A stretch of DNA of 64,000 nt from Pseudomonadota bacterium (GTDB taxonomy: Bacteria > Myxococcota_A > Polyangia > Polyangiales > Polyangiaceae). Positions 44,887-53,492 of this stretch are shown here, piece by piece. The stretch is taken from assembly GCA_023423895.1 (NCBI GenBank), contig JAFAER010000018.1, positions 1-64,000 on the forward strand, read 5' to 3'. The notes under the pieces were generated by a model. It was not told the DNA's origin, did no database searches, and saw only the letters and a program-made list of their open reading frames with translations. Each line of letters starts with the position of its first letter. Positions within the stretch are counted from its first letter, which is position 1. Both the position numbers and the translations under genes were made by a program.

Positions 44887-45466
44887 CTCTGTACCCCTTC
44901 GTGGATCTGGCGCCGTGCATCCACAGTTGCGCTTCGATCCGCGTGTTCTGTTTCGCCCCCGTGGCCTCGAGAATCTCGGCTCGGGATGCACCAGGAACGA
45001 AACGCAAAGTGCGATCCGTGTAACTTTGCGCGATCACTATTTATAAGTACGCGATTGTTCTGATGCGGTCGGAAGCGCGTTCCCGACCGAGGACCGTCTC
45101 GGACGCGGACATGGGACGAACTGTCACGAGCCGGTGGGGTCGGAGTGCAGCCGTATGCGGCGTCGCGACGAACGCCGCTCGACGCGGAGGAGGGAAGGGG
45201 GTTGCCCAACAGCCATCCAGTCCCGCTTCCACGCGAGGCCCTGCTCGAAAGACCCGTCCCTGCCGGGGACGTGAACGGCAGGTCCCCGGCCGGCGTCGTG
45301 CGGCTCTCGTCTGCCTCTGCGGTCCAATCGTTCGTGGCCCACAGCTCGCCCGCGCCGTCGTTCGCCGACGTGATCGAGCGCAGGGGCCGTGGACACGGCG
45401 CGATCGGGAGCTCAGCCGCGGACGGCACGGACGGCACGGACGGCTGCGGAGGGGTGAGGCTACCGA
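44887..45466. other. Divergent intergenic region upstream of cluster B, 580 bp
   Basis: No gene recognised. An AT-rich patch at about 45017-45060 (around CACTATTTATAAGTACGCG) is the most promoter-like stretch in the window and is placed to drive the minus-strand lipoprotein or cluster B. A small GGACGGCAC triple tandem lies at about 45420-45450. No sequence shared with the region before cluster A was found by eye. Confidence 0.4.
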
Positions 45467-46585
45467 ATGCGGTGGTACCTGTGCGCCCAGGCTACGCGTC
45501 ATACTATCCTGGCCAATCAACCCGTGCGTCGCTGTCTCGGATGGCTTGGTCGGCAGATCGGCACACGCGCTCGCGCGTGCATCGCGGCGAGCGCAGCAGG
45601 GCTCGGCATCTTGGGTTGGCCGACGCCAGCGAGCGGGGCGCCGTTCGAGCTCACGTGGACCGCTCCGGAGGGGTGTCCGGCGCGCGAGGAAATCGTCACC
45701 GCGACGCACGTTCGGCTCGGGGACGGGCAGACCGAAGGTCCCGCGGAGCTCTTCGTTCAGGGGACCGCCGTACCGGCGGACGAAGGATTCGTCGTCACGC
45801 TCGTTCTGAAAGATGCCGGGGGCCGTGCGGTCGGCGAGCGCGTGGTGCGCATCGACCAGCAGCGCTGCGCAGAGATCCTGACGCCAACCTCCGTCGTGCT
45901 CGCGATGATGATCGCGGTGGCGCGCCCTCGGGGCGTGCAGTCCGACGAGCATGGAGGGATGGAAGAAGGACGAGCGACGCCGGAGCAGGCATCACCGATG
46001 CCGTCGGCCGCGCCACGCGTCGTCGCTGACCGGCGGGGGATGCCCGCTCCGCCCGAGCCGCCTGTACCGGATCGTCTCGCGCTCGGCGCCGTTGCCATGG
46101 TGTCGGCCGGGCTCCTGCCGGGGCTGGGGCTCGGCTTCGGGCTGCAGGCCTCCTACTTCCCGAAGAACGTCTTCCTGCTCAGGCTCGAGGCGAGCGTCGA
46201 GGCAGGGGAGACCGTCCGTGTCGCCGGTGGGGACGTGGCGTTTCGGCTGTTCAGTGCTGCTGCTCGTGCGGGGCTGCGGGTGATGCAGACGAAGCGCTTC
46301 GAGCTGCTCCCGACCGTCGTCGCTCGCGCCGGGCTCATCGACACGTCGGCTGAAGGCTTCGCGGCGCGTCTGGACGACGCGAAGCTCGTGGGCTCGGTCG
46401 GTCCTGGCGTGCTCGTGCGTGTCGGGCTCGGTTCGTCGCTCGCGCTGGAGGGACTCCTCGACGCCGAGCTCATCCTTCGCCGTGACCGATTCCACGTCCT
46501 TCAAGGGGGGCGGCTGCACCGCGTCCATGAACCCGGCGTGGCAAGCGGGCGCCTCACGCTGGGGCTCGCCTACGAGTTTCGTTAA
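45467..46585 (+). CDS. Secreted envelope protein, cluster B gene 1
   Basis: 372 residues. An unusually long basic N-terminus precedes the signal peptide (CIAASAAGLGILGWPTPASG), so an internal start is possible. Then EGCPAREEIVTA with Cys70, a beta-sheet part, and QQRCAEILTPTSVVLAMMIA with Cys134, matching the two-Cys layout of the cluster A gene. The Ala/Pro linker is followed by a barrel-like domain (GLLPGLGLGFGLQASYFP, VLVRVGLGSSLALEGLLDAE) ending in YEFR, an aromatic-Arg end as in outer-membrane barrels. 60 bp separate it from the sigma gene. Likely outer membrane; function unknown. Confidence 0.8.
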   Translation: MRWYLCAQATRHTILANQPVRRCLGWLGRQIGTRARACIAASAAGLGILGWPTPASGAPFELTWTAPEGCPAREEIVTATHVRLGDGQTEGPAELFVQGTAVPADEGFVVTLVLKDAGGRAVGERVVRIDQQRCAEILTPTSVVLAMMIAVARPRGVQSDEHGGMEEGRATPEQASPMPSAAPRVVADRRGMPAPPEPPVPDRLALGAVAMVSAGLLPGLGLGFGLQASYFPKNVFLLRLEASVEAGETVRVAGGDVAFRLFSAAARAGLRVMQTKRFELLPTVVARAGLIDTSAEGFAARLDDAKLVGSVGPGVLVRVGLGSSLALEGLLDAELILRRDRFHVLQGGRLHRVHEPGVASGRLTLGLAYEFR

Positions 46586-46645
46586 TCGACAAGAAATGTT
46601 CCCCGACCCAAGAAATCCGGCGGAAGCCGCGCATTACTCTTCTCC

Positions 46646-47182
46646 GTGCAAGCTTCGAGCGTCCACGCCGTTGCCCTGCGGGAAGCCGCGTGCGACGCCG
46701 TGCGCGCCCCCATGACCGTCGACGCGCTCTGGACGGCCCACGCTGGATTCGTCTGGCGCACGCTCCGCCACTTCGGAGTGGCGCCGGTCGATCTCGAGGA
46801 CCAAACGCAGGAAGTTTTTCTGGTGGCGCATCGCCGCCTCGACCAGTGGAGCGGTCCGCCTCGACCATGGCTCTACGGCATCGCGCGCCGCTGCGCGGCT
46901 GCCTACCGGCGGCAGGGGCATCGTCGTCACGAACATCCGTTCGAGACGTTGCCCGAAGGCCAAGCCGCTCAGGACTTCTCGGAGCGCGCCGAGCTCTGCT
47001 TCCTCAACCGAGTCCTCCAGAGCCTCGACGAGGACAAGCGGGCCGTTTTCCTTCTGTACGAGATCGAAGAGATGTCGATGCGCGAAGTCGCCGAGTCCGT
47101 CCAGTGCCCGCTCCAGACCGCGTACACGCGGCTCTATGCAGCGCGGCGTGACATTGCGCGAGCTCTCGAGGAGAAGAAATGA
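46646..47182 (+). CDS. ECF-type RNA polymerase sigma factor, cluster B gene 2
   Basis: 178 residues from a GTG; ATG 46712 (MTVDALWTAHAGFVW) is also plausible. Region 2: DLEDQTQEVFLVAHRRLDQW, RPWLYGIARRCAAAYRR. Region 4: LYEIEEMSMREVAESVQCPL then QTAYTRLYAARRDIA. Same ECF layout as the cluster A factor, but clearly diverged in region 4 recognition residues, so the two probably have different promoters. Stop overlaps the next start (ATGA, with GAGGAGAAGAA before it). Confidence 0.9.
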   Translation: MQASSVHAVALREAACDAVRAPMTVDALWTAHAGFVWRTLRHFGVAPVDLEDQTQEVFLVAHRRLDQWSGPPRPWLYGIARRCAAAYRRQGHRRHEHPFETLPEGQAAQDFSERAELCFLNRVLQSLDEDKRAVFLLYEIEEMSMREVAESVQCPLQTAYTRLYAARRDIARALEEKK

Positions 47183-47958
47183 GCCTCGATCCCATTGATC
47201 CGCCCCGCCTCGGGGACGACGCATCCGAGGAGCTGCGAACGTTCCTGCGAGCGACCCGCGAGGACGAGCCCGGTCGTACCGCGATGGACCGGATGACGAA
47301 GCGGCTCGCGGCAGCAGGGGCTCTCGCGTCGTTGCCTTCCGAGCAGCACCAACAGCCGCGAGTCGCGTCACGATTGGCGGCCTACATGAGAGGCTTCGTC
47401 GCCCTCACCGTCGCGGGGGGACTCGCGCTGTCTTGGTACGTCACTCAATCGTCCATGAGCGAGCCCTCCGCTCGAGCGGAGGCATCTCGCAGCGAGCTCG
47501 TTCCGAACGACCCTGCGGCGGCCGCAGAAAGTCCGTCGGCCGTTCGTCGTGCAGACGACCCCGCGACGCCCACGCTCTCGATCGATCAGCTACCCTCCGC
47601 GCCCGCGCCCGCGGCACCGGCCCTCGGCACCGCTTCGGGAGCGAACGTGCGTGCGCCGAAACCTCCGACGACGGCAGCGCCGGACAACCCGGGAGTCGTC
47701 TCCGAGCTCGAGCTGCTCCAGCGTGCGCAGGCTGCGCTTCCGTCGGACCCCGAACGCGCGCTCGCCATCACGAGCGAGCAGGCGAGGACGTATCCGTCCG
47801 GCGAGTTCATCCAGGAACGTGAGGTGATCGCGGTCGAGGCGCTCGCGCGGATGGGCCAGAAGGACGAGGCGTTTCGCCGTGCGCGTGCGCTCGTCCACCG
47901 GTTCCCCCGCACGCCCTACGGCGACCGACTGGAGATGGCCGTCGGGCGCGCGCTCTGA
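47179..47958 (+). CDS. Membrane protein with periplasmic TPR-like end, cluster B gene 3
   Basis: 259 residues. Cytoplasmic N-terminus (DDASEELRTFLRATREDEPG), membrane segment (GFVALTVAGGLALSWYVT, about 73-90), a Pro/Ala/Thr linker, then helical hairpins LLQRAQAALPSDPERALAIT, IAVEALARMGQKDEAFRRAR and FPRTPYGDRLEMAVGRAL, the YbgF/TPR pattern seen in its cluster A counterpart (SWPDSPYAARLRS). Translated together with the sigma factor. Probable regulator of that sigma factor by position; no established anti-sigma signature seen. Confidence 0.82.
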   Translation: MSLDPIDPPRLGDDASEELRTFLRATREDEPGRTAMDRMTKRLAAAGALASLPSEQHQQPRVASRLAAYMRGFVALTVAGGLALSWYVTQSSMSEPSARAEASRSELVPNDPAAAAESPSAVRRADDPATPTLSIDQLPSAPAPAAPALGTASGANVRAPKPPTTAAPDNPGVVSELELLQRAQAALPSDPERALAITSEQARTYPSGEFIQEREVIAVEALARMGQKDEAFRRARALVHRFPRTPYGDRLEMAVGRAL

Positions 47959-48042
47959 CGGCCGATCGCCGGCCCTGGTCTTTCAAAGAACACCGCGGGA
48001 GCGCGTTCGCAGTCCCCGATCCCTCGTTGGAGGCGAATCCAG

Positions 48043-49257
48043 ATGTTTCGACGTATCGTGCGCGTCAGCGCGCCATTCACGCTCATCTTGCCGGCCTTCG
48101 CGGCGCTCTTCGGAGGGTGCAAAGGACGCGACGTGACGGTCGCTGTCGCCGACGAGTCCGAGCTGCCGTCGTTCACGACAGCCGACGCAAGCGTCGAGGC
48201 GGAGGCCGCTCCGATCTCGTACTGCCCTTCGAACAAGTGCCCGGCCGGCTACACCACCTGCGAAGACTCCCGGTTCTCGTGCGACGTGAACCTGAAGACC
48301 GATCCGGACAACTGCGGCGCCTGCGGAGTCGTATGCCCGAAAGTACCGAGGCCACCGGGCGGTGTCTTCTCCGATCCGACCGAGGCCGCTGTCGAGTTCA
48401 AGTGTCTCGACGGGCGCTGCGTACTGACTTGCAAAGACACGCTGGCGATGAACTGCGACGGCTTCGTGGACAACGGATGCGAGACGCTGCCGTCCGATCC
48501 GAACAACTGCGGCGCCTGCGGGAACGCCTGCACGGATCCGGCGAGCCCGTGCATGCGGCAGCCGGACGGCACCTCGTATGCGTGCGGCTGTCCCGCCGGA
48601 ATGGCGGCTTGCGGCGGTGCGATCGCCTCTTTCCTCGGTTGTCAGCCGCTGGAGGGAAACGACTACCACTGTGGCGCGTGCTTCAACGCCTGCAATCCGA
48701 ACGGTGACGGCGGGGTCAAGCCGGCGAATGCCTATTACGGATGTGCCGGTACCGAGTGCGGACATCTCAAATGCAATGCCGGGTTCGGCAACTGCGATGG
48801 CAAAGCCGAGACCGGCTGCGAGAGCCTGCTGACCACGAACGAACATTGCGGCGCCTGCGGCAACGCCTGCCCGGCCGAACAGGCATGTCTCTACGATAAG
48901 GGAGTCGCCGCCTTCAGGTGTCTCTGTCCGCCCGGTCTGACGTACTGCGACGGTCTGTGTGTCGACGTTGCGTCGGACGGAGCGAACTGCGGGGCCTGCG
49001 GGCACCTGTGCTCGCAACCGGGCTCCAAGACGTTCGTCGGCGTCTGCTCCTACGGCACATGCACCTCGACGTGTGCGGTCGGGTTCGCGGACTGCAATGG
49101 CAACTCCGATGACGGCTGCGAGGTCAATACGATGTCCGATCCGCAGAACTGCGGAGGCTGCGGCGTCGTCTGTGACGGCGTCGCGGGGCAGGCGTGTTCG
49201 GGCGGCCGCTGTGTCGTCGAGCCGTGCGACGAGGACGGAGGAGTCACCGCGCGATGA
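48043..49257 (+). CDS. Cys-rich repeat lipoprotein, cluster B gene 4
   Basis: 404 residues. Signal peptide with LFGGC. Six Cys units: NCGACGVVC, NCGACGNAC, HCGACFNAC, HCGACGNAC, NCGACGHLC, NCGGCGVVC, with the same spacers as the cluster A gene (NAYYGC-x5-CGHLKC, GFADCNGNSDDGCEV, CLCPPGLTYCDGLCVD). GGAGGCG lies upstream of the ATG. Follows an 84-bp gap, the longest in this cluster, which could hold an internal promoter. Extracytoplasmic, disulphide-rich, likely a stalk or scaffold. Confidence 0.88.
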   Translation: MFRRIVRVSAPFTLILPAFAALFGGCKGRDVTVAVADESELPSFTTADASVEAEAAPISYCPSNKCPAGYTTCEDSRFSCDVNLKTDPDNCGACGVVCPKVPRPPGGVFSDPTEAAVEFKCLDGRCVLTCKDTLAMNCDGFVDNGCETLPSDPNNCGACGNACTDPASPCMRQPDGTSYACGCPAGMAACGGAIASFLGCQPLEGNDYHCGACFNACNPNGDGGVKPANAYYGCAGTECGHLKCNAGFGNCDGKAETGCESLLTTNEHCGACGNACPAEQACLYDKGVAAFRCLCPPGLTYCDGLCVDVASDGANCGACGHLCSQPGSKTFVGVCSYGTCTSTCAVGFADCNGNSDDGCEVNTMSDPQNCGGCGVVCDGVAGQACSGGRCVVEPCDEDGGVTAR

Positions 49258-50471
49258 GAACACGTCATGTCATCCTCGCCGGCGTCGTGTCGGCGTTCGC
49301 TTCCTCTCCGCTGACCGGATGCGCCACCGACGGGACCAACCCTGGCGACCCCGCCGTCGATGAGAACAAGGTTCCGATCGTCGACGCCGGCTCCGGCGAC
49401 GCGACGGACGCCGGCCCGTGTGTCGACTGCGAGTACTTTCCGGACACCTGCGCTGGTGACGTGCTCTGTCCGAACGCGCAGTTCGCCGCCGCTGGCGACC
49501 TCGATCTCCGAACGCAGGTGAACGTCATCCGGGGCCGCTCTCCGGACGACGTTTGGCTGGCCGGCGCGCTCGGCGTGGCCGCTCACTTCGACGGCTCGAC
49601 CTGGCGGCGCTCGGACATCGGAGCACGCGAGTCGATTCGCGCTCTCTGGCTCGGTGATGGCAACGAGGTGTCCTTCGTCGCGCTCGAGCGCCAGTTCAGC
49701 CGCGGGCTCGACGTCCCCGATGGGGGGGCGCCGATCGCGAGCTGGCAAGCGCGTCCCGCGCCGAGCTCGCCGACCGGATACACCGATTGGAGGCGGATCT
49801 TGCATTCGACCTGGGGAACCCCCGGCTCGGAGTGGATCTGGGGCGCGACCGAGGATACGGCCTGCAGCTCGGCGGCGTGCGCCTTCAACAAGAATCTGCG
49901 GACGCCCGGGCTGTGGCGGGTACGTGTCTCGGATACGGCGGCTCCTCGAATCGAAGCAGGGCTCTCCGCCGATCTCTGCGAGGCGATCTCGTGCGGGAGC
50001 ATGACGAGCGTTCATGGTGCTTCGGCGAGCACCTTCTGGGCGGTGGGCCACGCTGGTGCAGCGATCCGCATCACCGGTCCCGCGAGCGACACGCCCATGC
50101 TCCGAGCGTTCAACACGCAGACCTGGCGTGCGCTCCACGCCGTCTGGACGGCGACGGACACCGACGCGTGGGCCGTCGGCGCAAACGGGATTGTCCGCCA
50201 CTACACGGGGCATCCGGTGCTCTGGGACATCGTCGCGAACGTTCCGACGACGGAGAGTCTGAATGCCGTGTGGGGATCGTCGCCGTCCGACGTCTGGGTC
50301 GTGGGCGACAACGCCACCGTCCTTCACTACGACGGTAGCGCTTGGACGCGCGTGAAGATCGCCGGGCTCGGCGTCCGAAGGCCCAAGCTCACGACCGTGT
50401 GGGTCGCGTCGCCAGGCCATGTGTGGATCGGCGGACAAGGCGTCGTGCTTTCTCTTGGAGGTGAGTCGTGA
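49254..50471 (+). CDS. DVWAVG-repeat propeller lipoprotein, cluster B gene 5
   Basis: 405 residues, lipobox LTGC. Blade repeats: DDVWLAGALGVAAHFDGSTW, STFWAVGHAGAAIRITG, TDAWAVGANGIVRHYTG, SDVWVVGDNATVLHYDG, GHVWIGGQGVVLSLGG. Paired with the cluster A protein along its full length. Two extra Cys pairs (CVDCEYFPDTC; CSSAAC) are specific to this copy. ATGA overlap at the start, GTGA overlap at the end. Confidence 0.88.
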   Translation: MRTRHVILAGVVSAFASSPLTGCATDGTNPGDPAVDENKVPIVDAGSGDATDAGPCVDCEYFPDTCAGDVLCPNAQFAAAGDLDLRTQVNVIRGRSPDDVWLAGALGVAAHFDGSTWRRSDIGARESIRALWLGDGNEVSFVALERQFSRGLDVPDGGAPIASWQARPAPSSPTGYTDWRRILHSTWGTPGSEWIWGATEDTACSSAACAFNKNLRTPGLWRVRVSDTAAPRIEAGLSADLCEAISCGSMTSVHGASASTFWAVGHAGAAIRITGPASDTPMLRAFNTQTWRALHAVWTATDTDAWAVGANGIVRHYTGHPVLWDIVANVPTTESLNAVWGSSPSDVWVVGDNATVLHYDGSAWTRVKIAGLGVRRPKLTTVWVASPGHVWIGGQGVVLSLGGES

Positions 50472-52162
50472 AGCGAGAGCTCGTATTCGGCTGCGGGGCC
50501 GTCCTGCTCGTCGTCGGTGCTGCATGCGCCGGAGCGGAGGAGGATCCCTCCGCTGAGCCGGGGCCCGATGTCGTCCTCACGGATGGATCTTCGCCATCTT
50601 CTCCAGGTGAGACGCCCGACGAAGACGGCGCGATCGAAGGTCCGGGGTGCAGCCCCGCCGGCTGGTGCGCGACATCGCTCCCCGACCCGGACCTGACGCT
50701 GAAGGACATCTGGCCGCTGGCGGGCCACGCATTCGCGATCGCCGAGAGCCCGACGCGCGGAGTGAAGGTCCTCGAGTGGAGCGCCGCCGCGGCGAAGTGG
50801 GTCTACATCGACGACACCTCGCAGAACGCGTTCGGCACGTACGCGGGAAGGATCTGGGCGCCGAGCAAGGACGAGGTGTACTTCGCGGTCCAATCGCGCA
50901 GGATCTTCCACGGCAAGCGCACGAACGCCGGCTGGACGTGGACACATCAACAGCTCGAGGATCGTGTCCCGCAGTACCCGGCGTCGAACGGTGACCACTA
51001 CAAGGGCCGACCGACGTTCACGCCGACGAACACTACCTATGTAGCCCTCGGCGTCTTCGGCACGGCCGCGGATGACGTCTACGCCTGGTACGCGAACACG
51101 ATCTATCACGCGACGAAGGACGAGAACGGAAACGAGTCCTGGGAAGTCGAATACGTCGCTGACGATCGCGACGGCGACACCGAGCAACTCTTCTTCATCG
51201 GTGCGACTGCAACGGGCAAGGGCGACGTCTGGTTCTCCGGCGGACGAGCCGGCGCTCCGGCTCAAGGCGGCTGCGCGATCCTCGTCCACAAGACCCCCGC
51301 CGGATATCGCCGCGTCGCGGACGGCGAACGTACGACCGGCGGTATCGTCTCCGGCGACGGAGGTATCGGCTTCCCGCCGCCTGGCGACGGAGGCGTCGTC
51401 CTCCCGCCGCCCGCCGACGGAGGTATTGGCTTCCCGCCGCCCGGCGACGGAGGCGTCGTCTTCCCGCCGCCCGCCGACGGAGGCATCGTCTTCCCGCCGC
51501 CCGGCGACGGAGGCATCGTCTTCCCGCCTTTCGCATTCGTCGATGGCGAGCTCACACCTTCCGACGGCGGCATCGTGTTCCCGCCGCCGGCGGACGGCGG
51601 CATCGTGTTCCCGCCCCCGCTCGACGGTGGTATCTCGATGGGTGATGGCGGCATCGTCATCCCGCCGCCGCTCGACGGCGGTATCTCGATCGGCGATGGC
51701 GGCATCGCGATCGGCGGCGATGGGGGCGGCGGCACGGTCTCGACCTACAGCTGCAAGGCCCGCCCCGGAACCGTCCTTCTCGGCACGACCGCGGGCTGGC
51801 TTGCCGGCGTCGAAGCGACCGCGACGGGGCAGGTCGTGAGCCTGAAGGGCGGCCGCGAGGTCGTACGCGTCACGGCCGAGGGCAGCAACTACGCCGTCGA
51901 GGTTGCGCCGATTCCCGGCAAGCCCTCGAACAAGAACTTCGTCTCGATCTGGACGGCACCGAACGAATCGATCTGGCTCGGCGGGCCGAACATCCTCCTG
52001 CGCGGCAGCCAGGATCTCACCAAAGGCGGCACCTACGAGATCTCGACCCTCTCGCTCACCGGCGGGTGGCTCGACACGCCCATCTACCAGGTTCGAGGCT
52101 CTTCCAACATCGATCGCTGGGCGATCGGAGCACGCCATGCACTTCACAAGACGACTCCTTGA
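50468..52162 (+). CDS. Propeller-like lipoprotein with DGG-PPP repeat block, cluster B gene 6
   Basis: 564 residues, GTG start in a GTGA overlap, lipobox VGAAC. Both ends match the cluster A protein (GCSPAGWC and GDVWFSGG; C-terminus DRWAIGARHALHKTTP against ENLWAVGRYRAYVKSTP). Between them residues about 297-423 are a tandem block of D-G-G-[IV]-[VG]-F-P-P-P-[AG] units that the paralogue lacks. The block is probably an extended, flexible spacer. The final 26 bases overlap gene 7. Confidence 0.88.
   Translation: MKRELVFGCGAVLLVVGAACAGAEEDPSAEPGPDVVLTDGSSPSSPGETPDEDGAIEGPGCSPAGWCATSLPDPDLTLKDIWPLAGHAFAIAESPTRGVKVLEWSAAAAKWVYIDDTSQNAFGTYAGRIWAPSKDEVYFAVQSRRIFHGKRTNAGWTWTHQQLEDRVPQYPASNGDHYKGRPTFTPTNTTYVALGVFGTAADDVYAWYANTIYHATKDENGNESWEVEYVADDRDGDTEQLFFIGATATGKGDVWFSGGRAGAPAQGGCAILVHKTPAGYRRVADGERTTGGIVSGDGGIGFPPPGDGGVVLPPPADGGIGFPPPGDGGVVFPPPADGGIVFPPPGDGGIVFPPFAFVDGELTPSDGGIVFPPPADGGIVFPPPLDGGISMGDGGIVIPPPLDGGISIGDGGIAIGGDGGGGTVSTYSCKARPGTVLLGTTAGWLAGVEATATGQVVSLKGGREVVRVTAEGSNYAVEVAPIPGKPSNKNFVSIWTAPNESIWLGGPNILLRGSQDLTKGGTYEISTLSLTGGWLDTPIYQVRGSSNIDRWAIGARHALHKTTP
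51356..51735 (+). repeat. 30-bp tandem repeats encoding DGGIVFPPPA-type units
   Basis: About eight 30-bp units (10 residues each) run from 51356, interrupted once by a unique segment near 51530-51567, then shorter 21-bp units (D-G-G-I-S-I/M-G). Neighbouring units are nearly identical at the DNA level, so they expanded recently. The frame is open on both strands over the block, which explains the antisense proline-rich frame. Confidence 0.9.
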
Positions 52163-53492
52163 ACGACATCCTTCGACGGCGCTCGTCCTCGTCGCCTGTG
52201 TGACTGTGCCGGCCGCGGCTGCGAGCTGCTCGAGCGCGGACGGGGGCCCGGAGTCCGAGCTGACGCCGGAGGACGGCGGCGCGGACCAACCGCATCCCGG
52301 AGCCGACAGCGGACCTGACGTCACCGCGCCCGACGCGGGATCGTTCGACGGCGGGCCGCTTCCGGTCGTCTGCGCGTCCGCCCCGTGTGCCACGGCGCTC
52401 GTGACGACGCGAGGCGCGAACGCTTCGGATCGCGGAGAAGGCTTCTGCGCCCTCTTGAACGACGGCACCGTGGCCTGCTGGGGCGCCGGTTCCGCCGGGC
52501 AGCTCGGACGCGGCGCCGACGACGGCGGTATCGCCGACAGCGCGATGGCCGAACGCGTCCCCGGCCTGACGAAGATCGTGTCGCTCGATCACACCTGTGC
52601 CGTCGACGAGGCGGGAGGCGTTTACTGTTGGGGCACCGGCCCGTTCCTGCAGGACCCGCTCGTGGCCACGACGACGGAGCGGAGCCCCGTCAAGCTCGCG
52701 CTCCCGCCTGCGACGCAGGTGGGCGTGGGCGCGACGACCGGTTGTGCGGTGATCGAGAGTGGCGTGGTCTGCTGGGGCTCGAACGCCCGCGGCCAGGTCG
52801 CGCCGCTCGACTCCGCTCCGTTCTCCGCCGTCCTCGCCGCGCGTAACGTCGAGCTGCCGCCCGGCGCTCCGGTCCGGCAGCTCGTCGTCGGTGAAACCTC
52901 CTTCGCCGTCCGGATGGACGGAACCGTGGTGAGCTGGGGAGCAAACCCGCCCCTCGGCCGCGAGTCGTCGCTGTTTCCCGACCCGTATCCGCTCGCCATC
53001 GGGCTGACGGACGTGACCACGGTCGACGTCGCCGACAACAACGCGTGCACCACGCGCGGGGGAGTCGGGTTCTGCTGGGGAACGGTCCTCCCGGATCCCA
53101 CGGCAGGCTTCATTCACGAGTCTCGACTCGAGCGCGCTCTGCCTACTCCGGTTCCGGCGCCCGAGCCGCTCGTGCAGATCGCGACGACGCGCACGACCGA
53201 CCCAACGGGGGCACGACGCTGGTGTGCATGCGCCGCCGGCGGCGACGTGTACTGCTGGGGGGCCAACGCGAGCGGCCAGGCCGGCGACGGGACACTCGAC
53301 CACGCCCACGAACCGGTCAAAGTCGCCGGGCTTCCCGCACCCGCCGCCGCAGTGCGAACCACGCCCAACACCACATGCGCGCTGCTCACGACCGGCAAGG
53401 TGCTCTGCTGGGGCACGAACTACTACGGGCAGCTCGGGAACGGGAAGATCAGCGAAGTCAGCCTGACGCCGAAAGAAGTGATGCTGCCATGA
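52137..53492 (+). CDS. RCC1-repeat propeller lipoprotein, cluster B gene 7
   Basis: 451 residues. Lipobox AAASC. Seven RCC1-type blades: ACWGAGSAGQLGRG, VYCWGTG, VCWGSNARGQVAP, VSWGANPPLGRESSLFPDPY, FCWGTVLPDP, YCWGANASGQAGDGT, LCWGTNYYGQLGNG. It starts at ATG 52137 inside the end of gene 6 (26-base overlap); a longer upstream frame is a shadow of gene 6. The segment SWGANPPLGRESSLFPDPYP is almost unchanged from cluster A, the best-conserved stretch between the paralogues. Confidence 0.9.
   Translation: MHFTRRLLERHPSTALVLVACVTVPAAAASCSSADGGPESELTPEDGGADQPHPGADSGPDVTAPDAGSFDGGPLPVVCASAPCATALVTTRGANASDRGEGFCALLNDGTVACWGAGSAGQLGRGADDGGIADSAMAERVPGLTKIVSLDHTCAVDEAGGVYCWGTGPFLQDPLVATTTERSPVKLALPPATQVGVGATTGCAVIESGVVCWGSNARGQVAPLDSAPFSAVLAARNVELPPGAPVRQLVVGETSFAVRMDGTVVSWGANPPLGRESSLFPDPYPLAIGLTDVTTVDVADNNACTTRGGVGFCWGTVLPDPTAGFIHESRLERALPTPVPAPEPLVQIATTRTTDPTGARRWCACAAGGDVYCWGANASGQAGDGTLDHAHEPVKVAGLPAPAAAVRTTPNTTCALLTTGKVLCWGTNYYGQLGNGKISEVSLTPKEVMLP

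Noticed and set aside
51262..51735. Proline/glycine-rich minus-strand frame across the DGG-PPP repeats
   Set aside because: A by-product of a repeat whose period is a multiple of three; no start signal and it lies inside gene 6 of cluster B.
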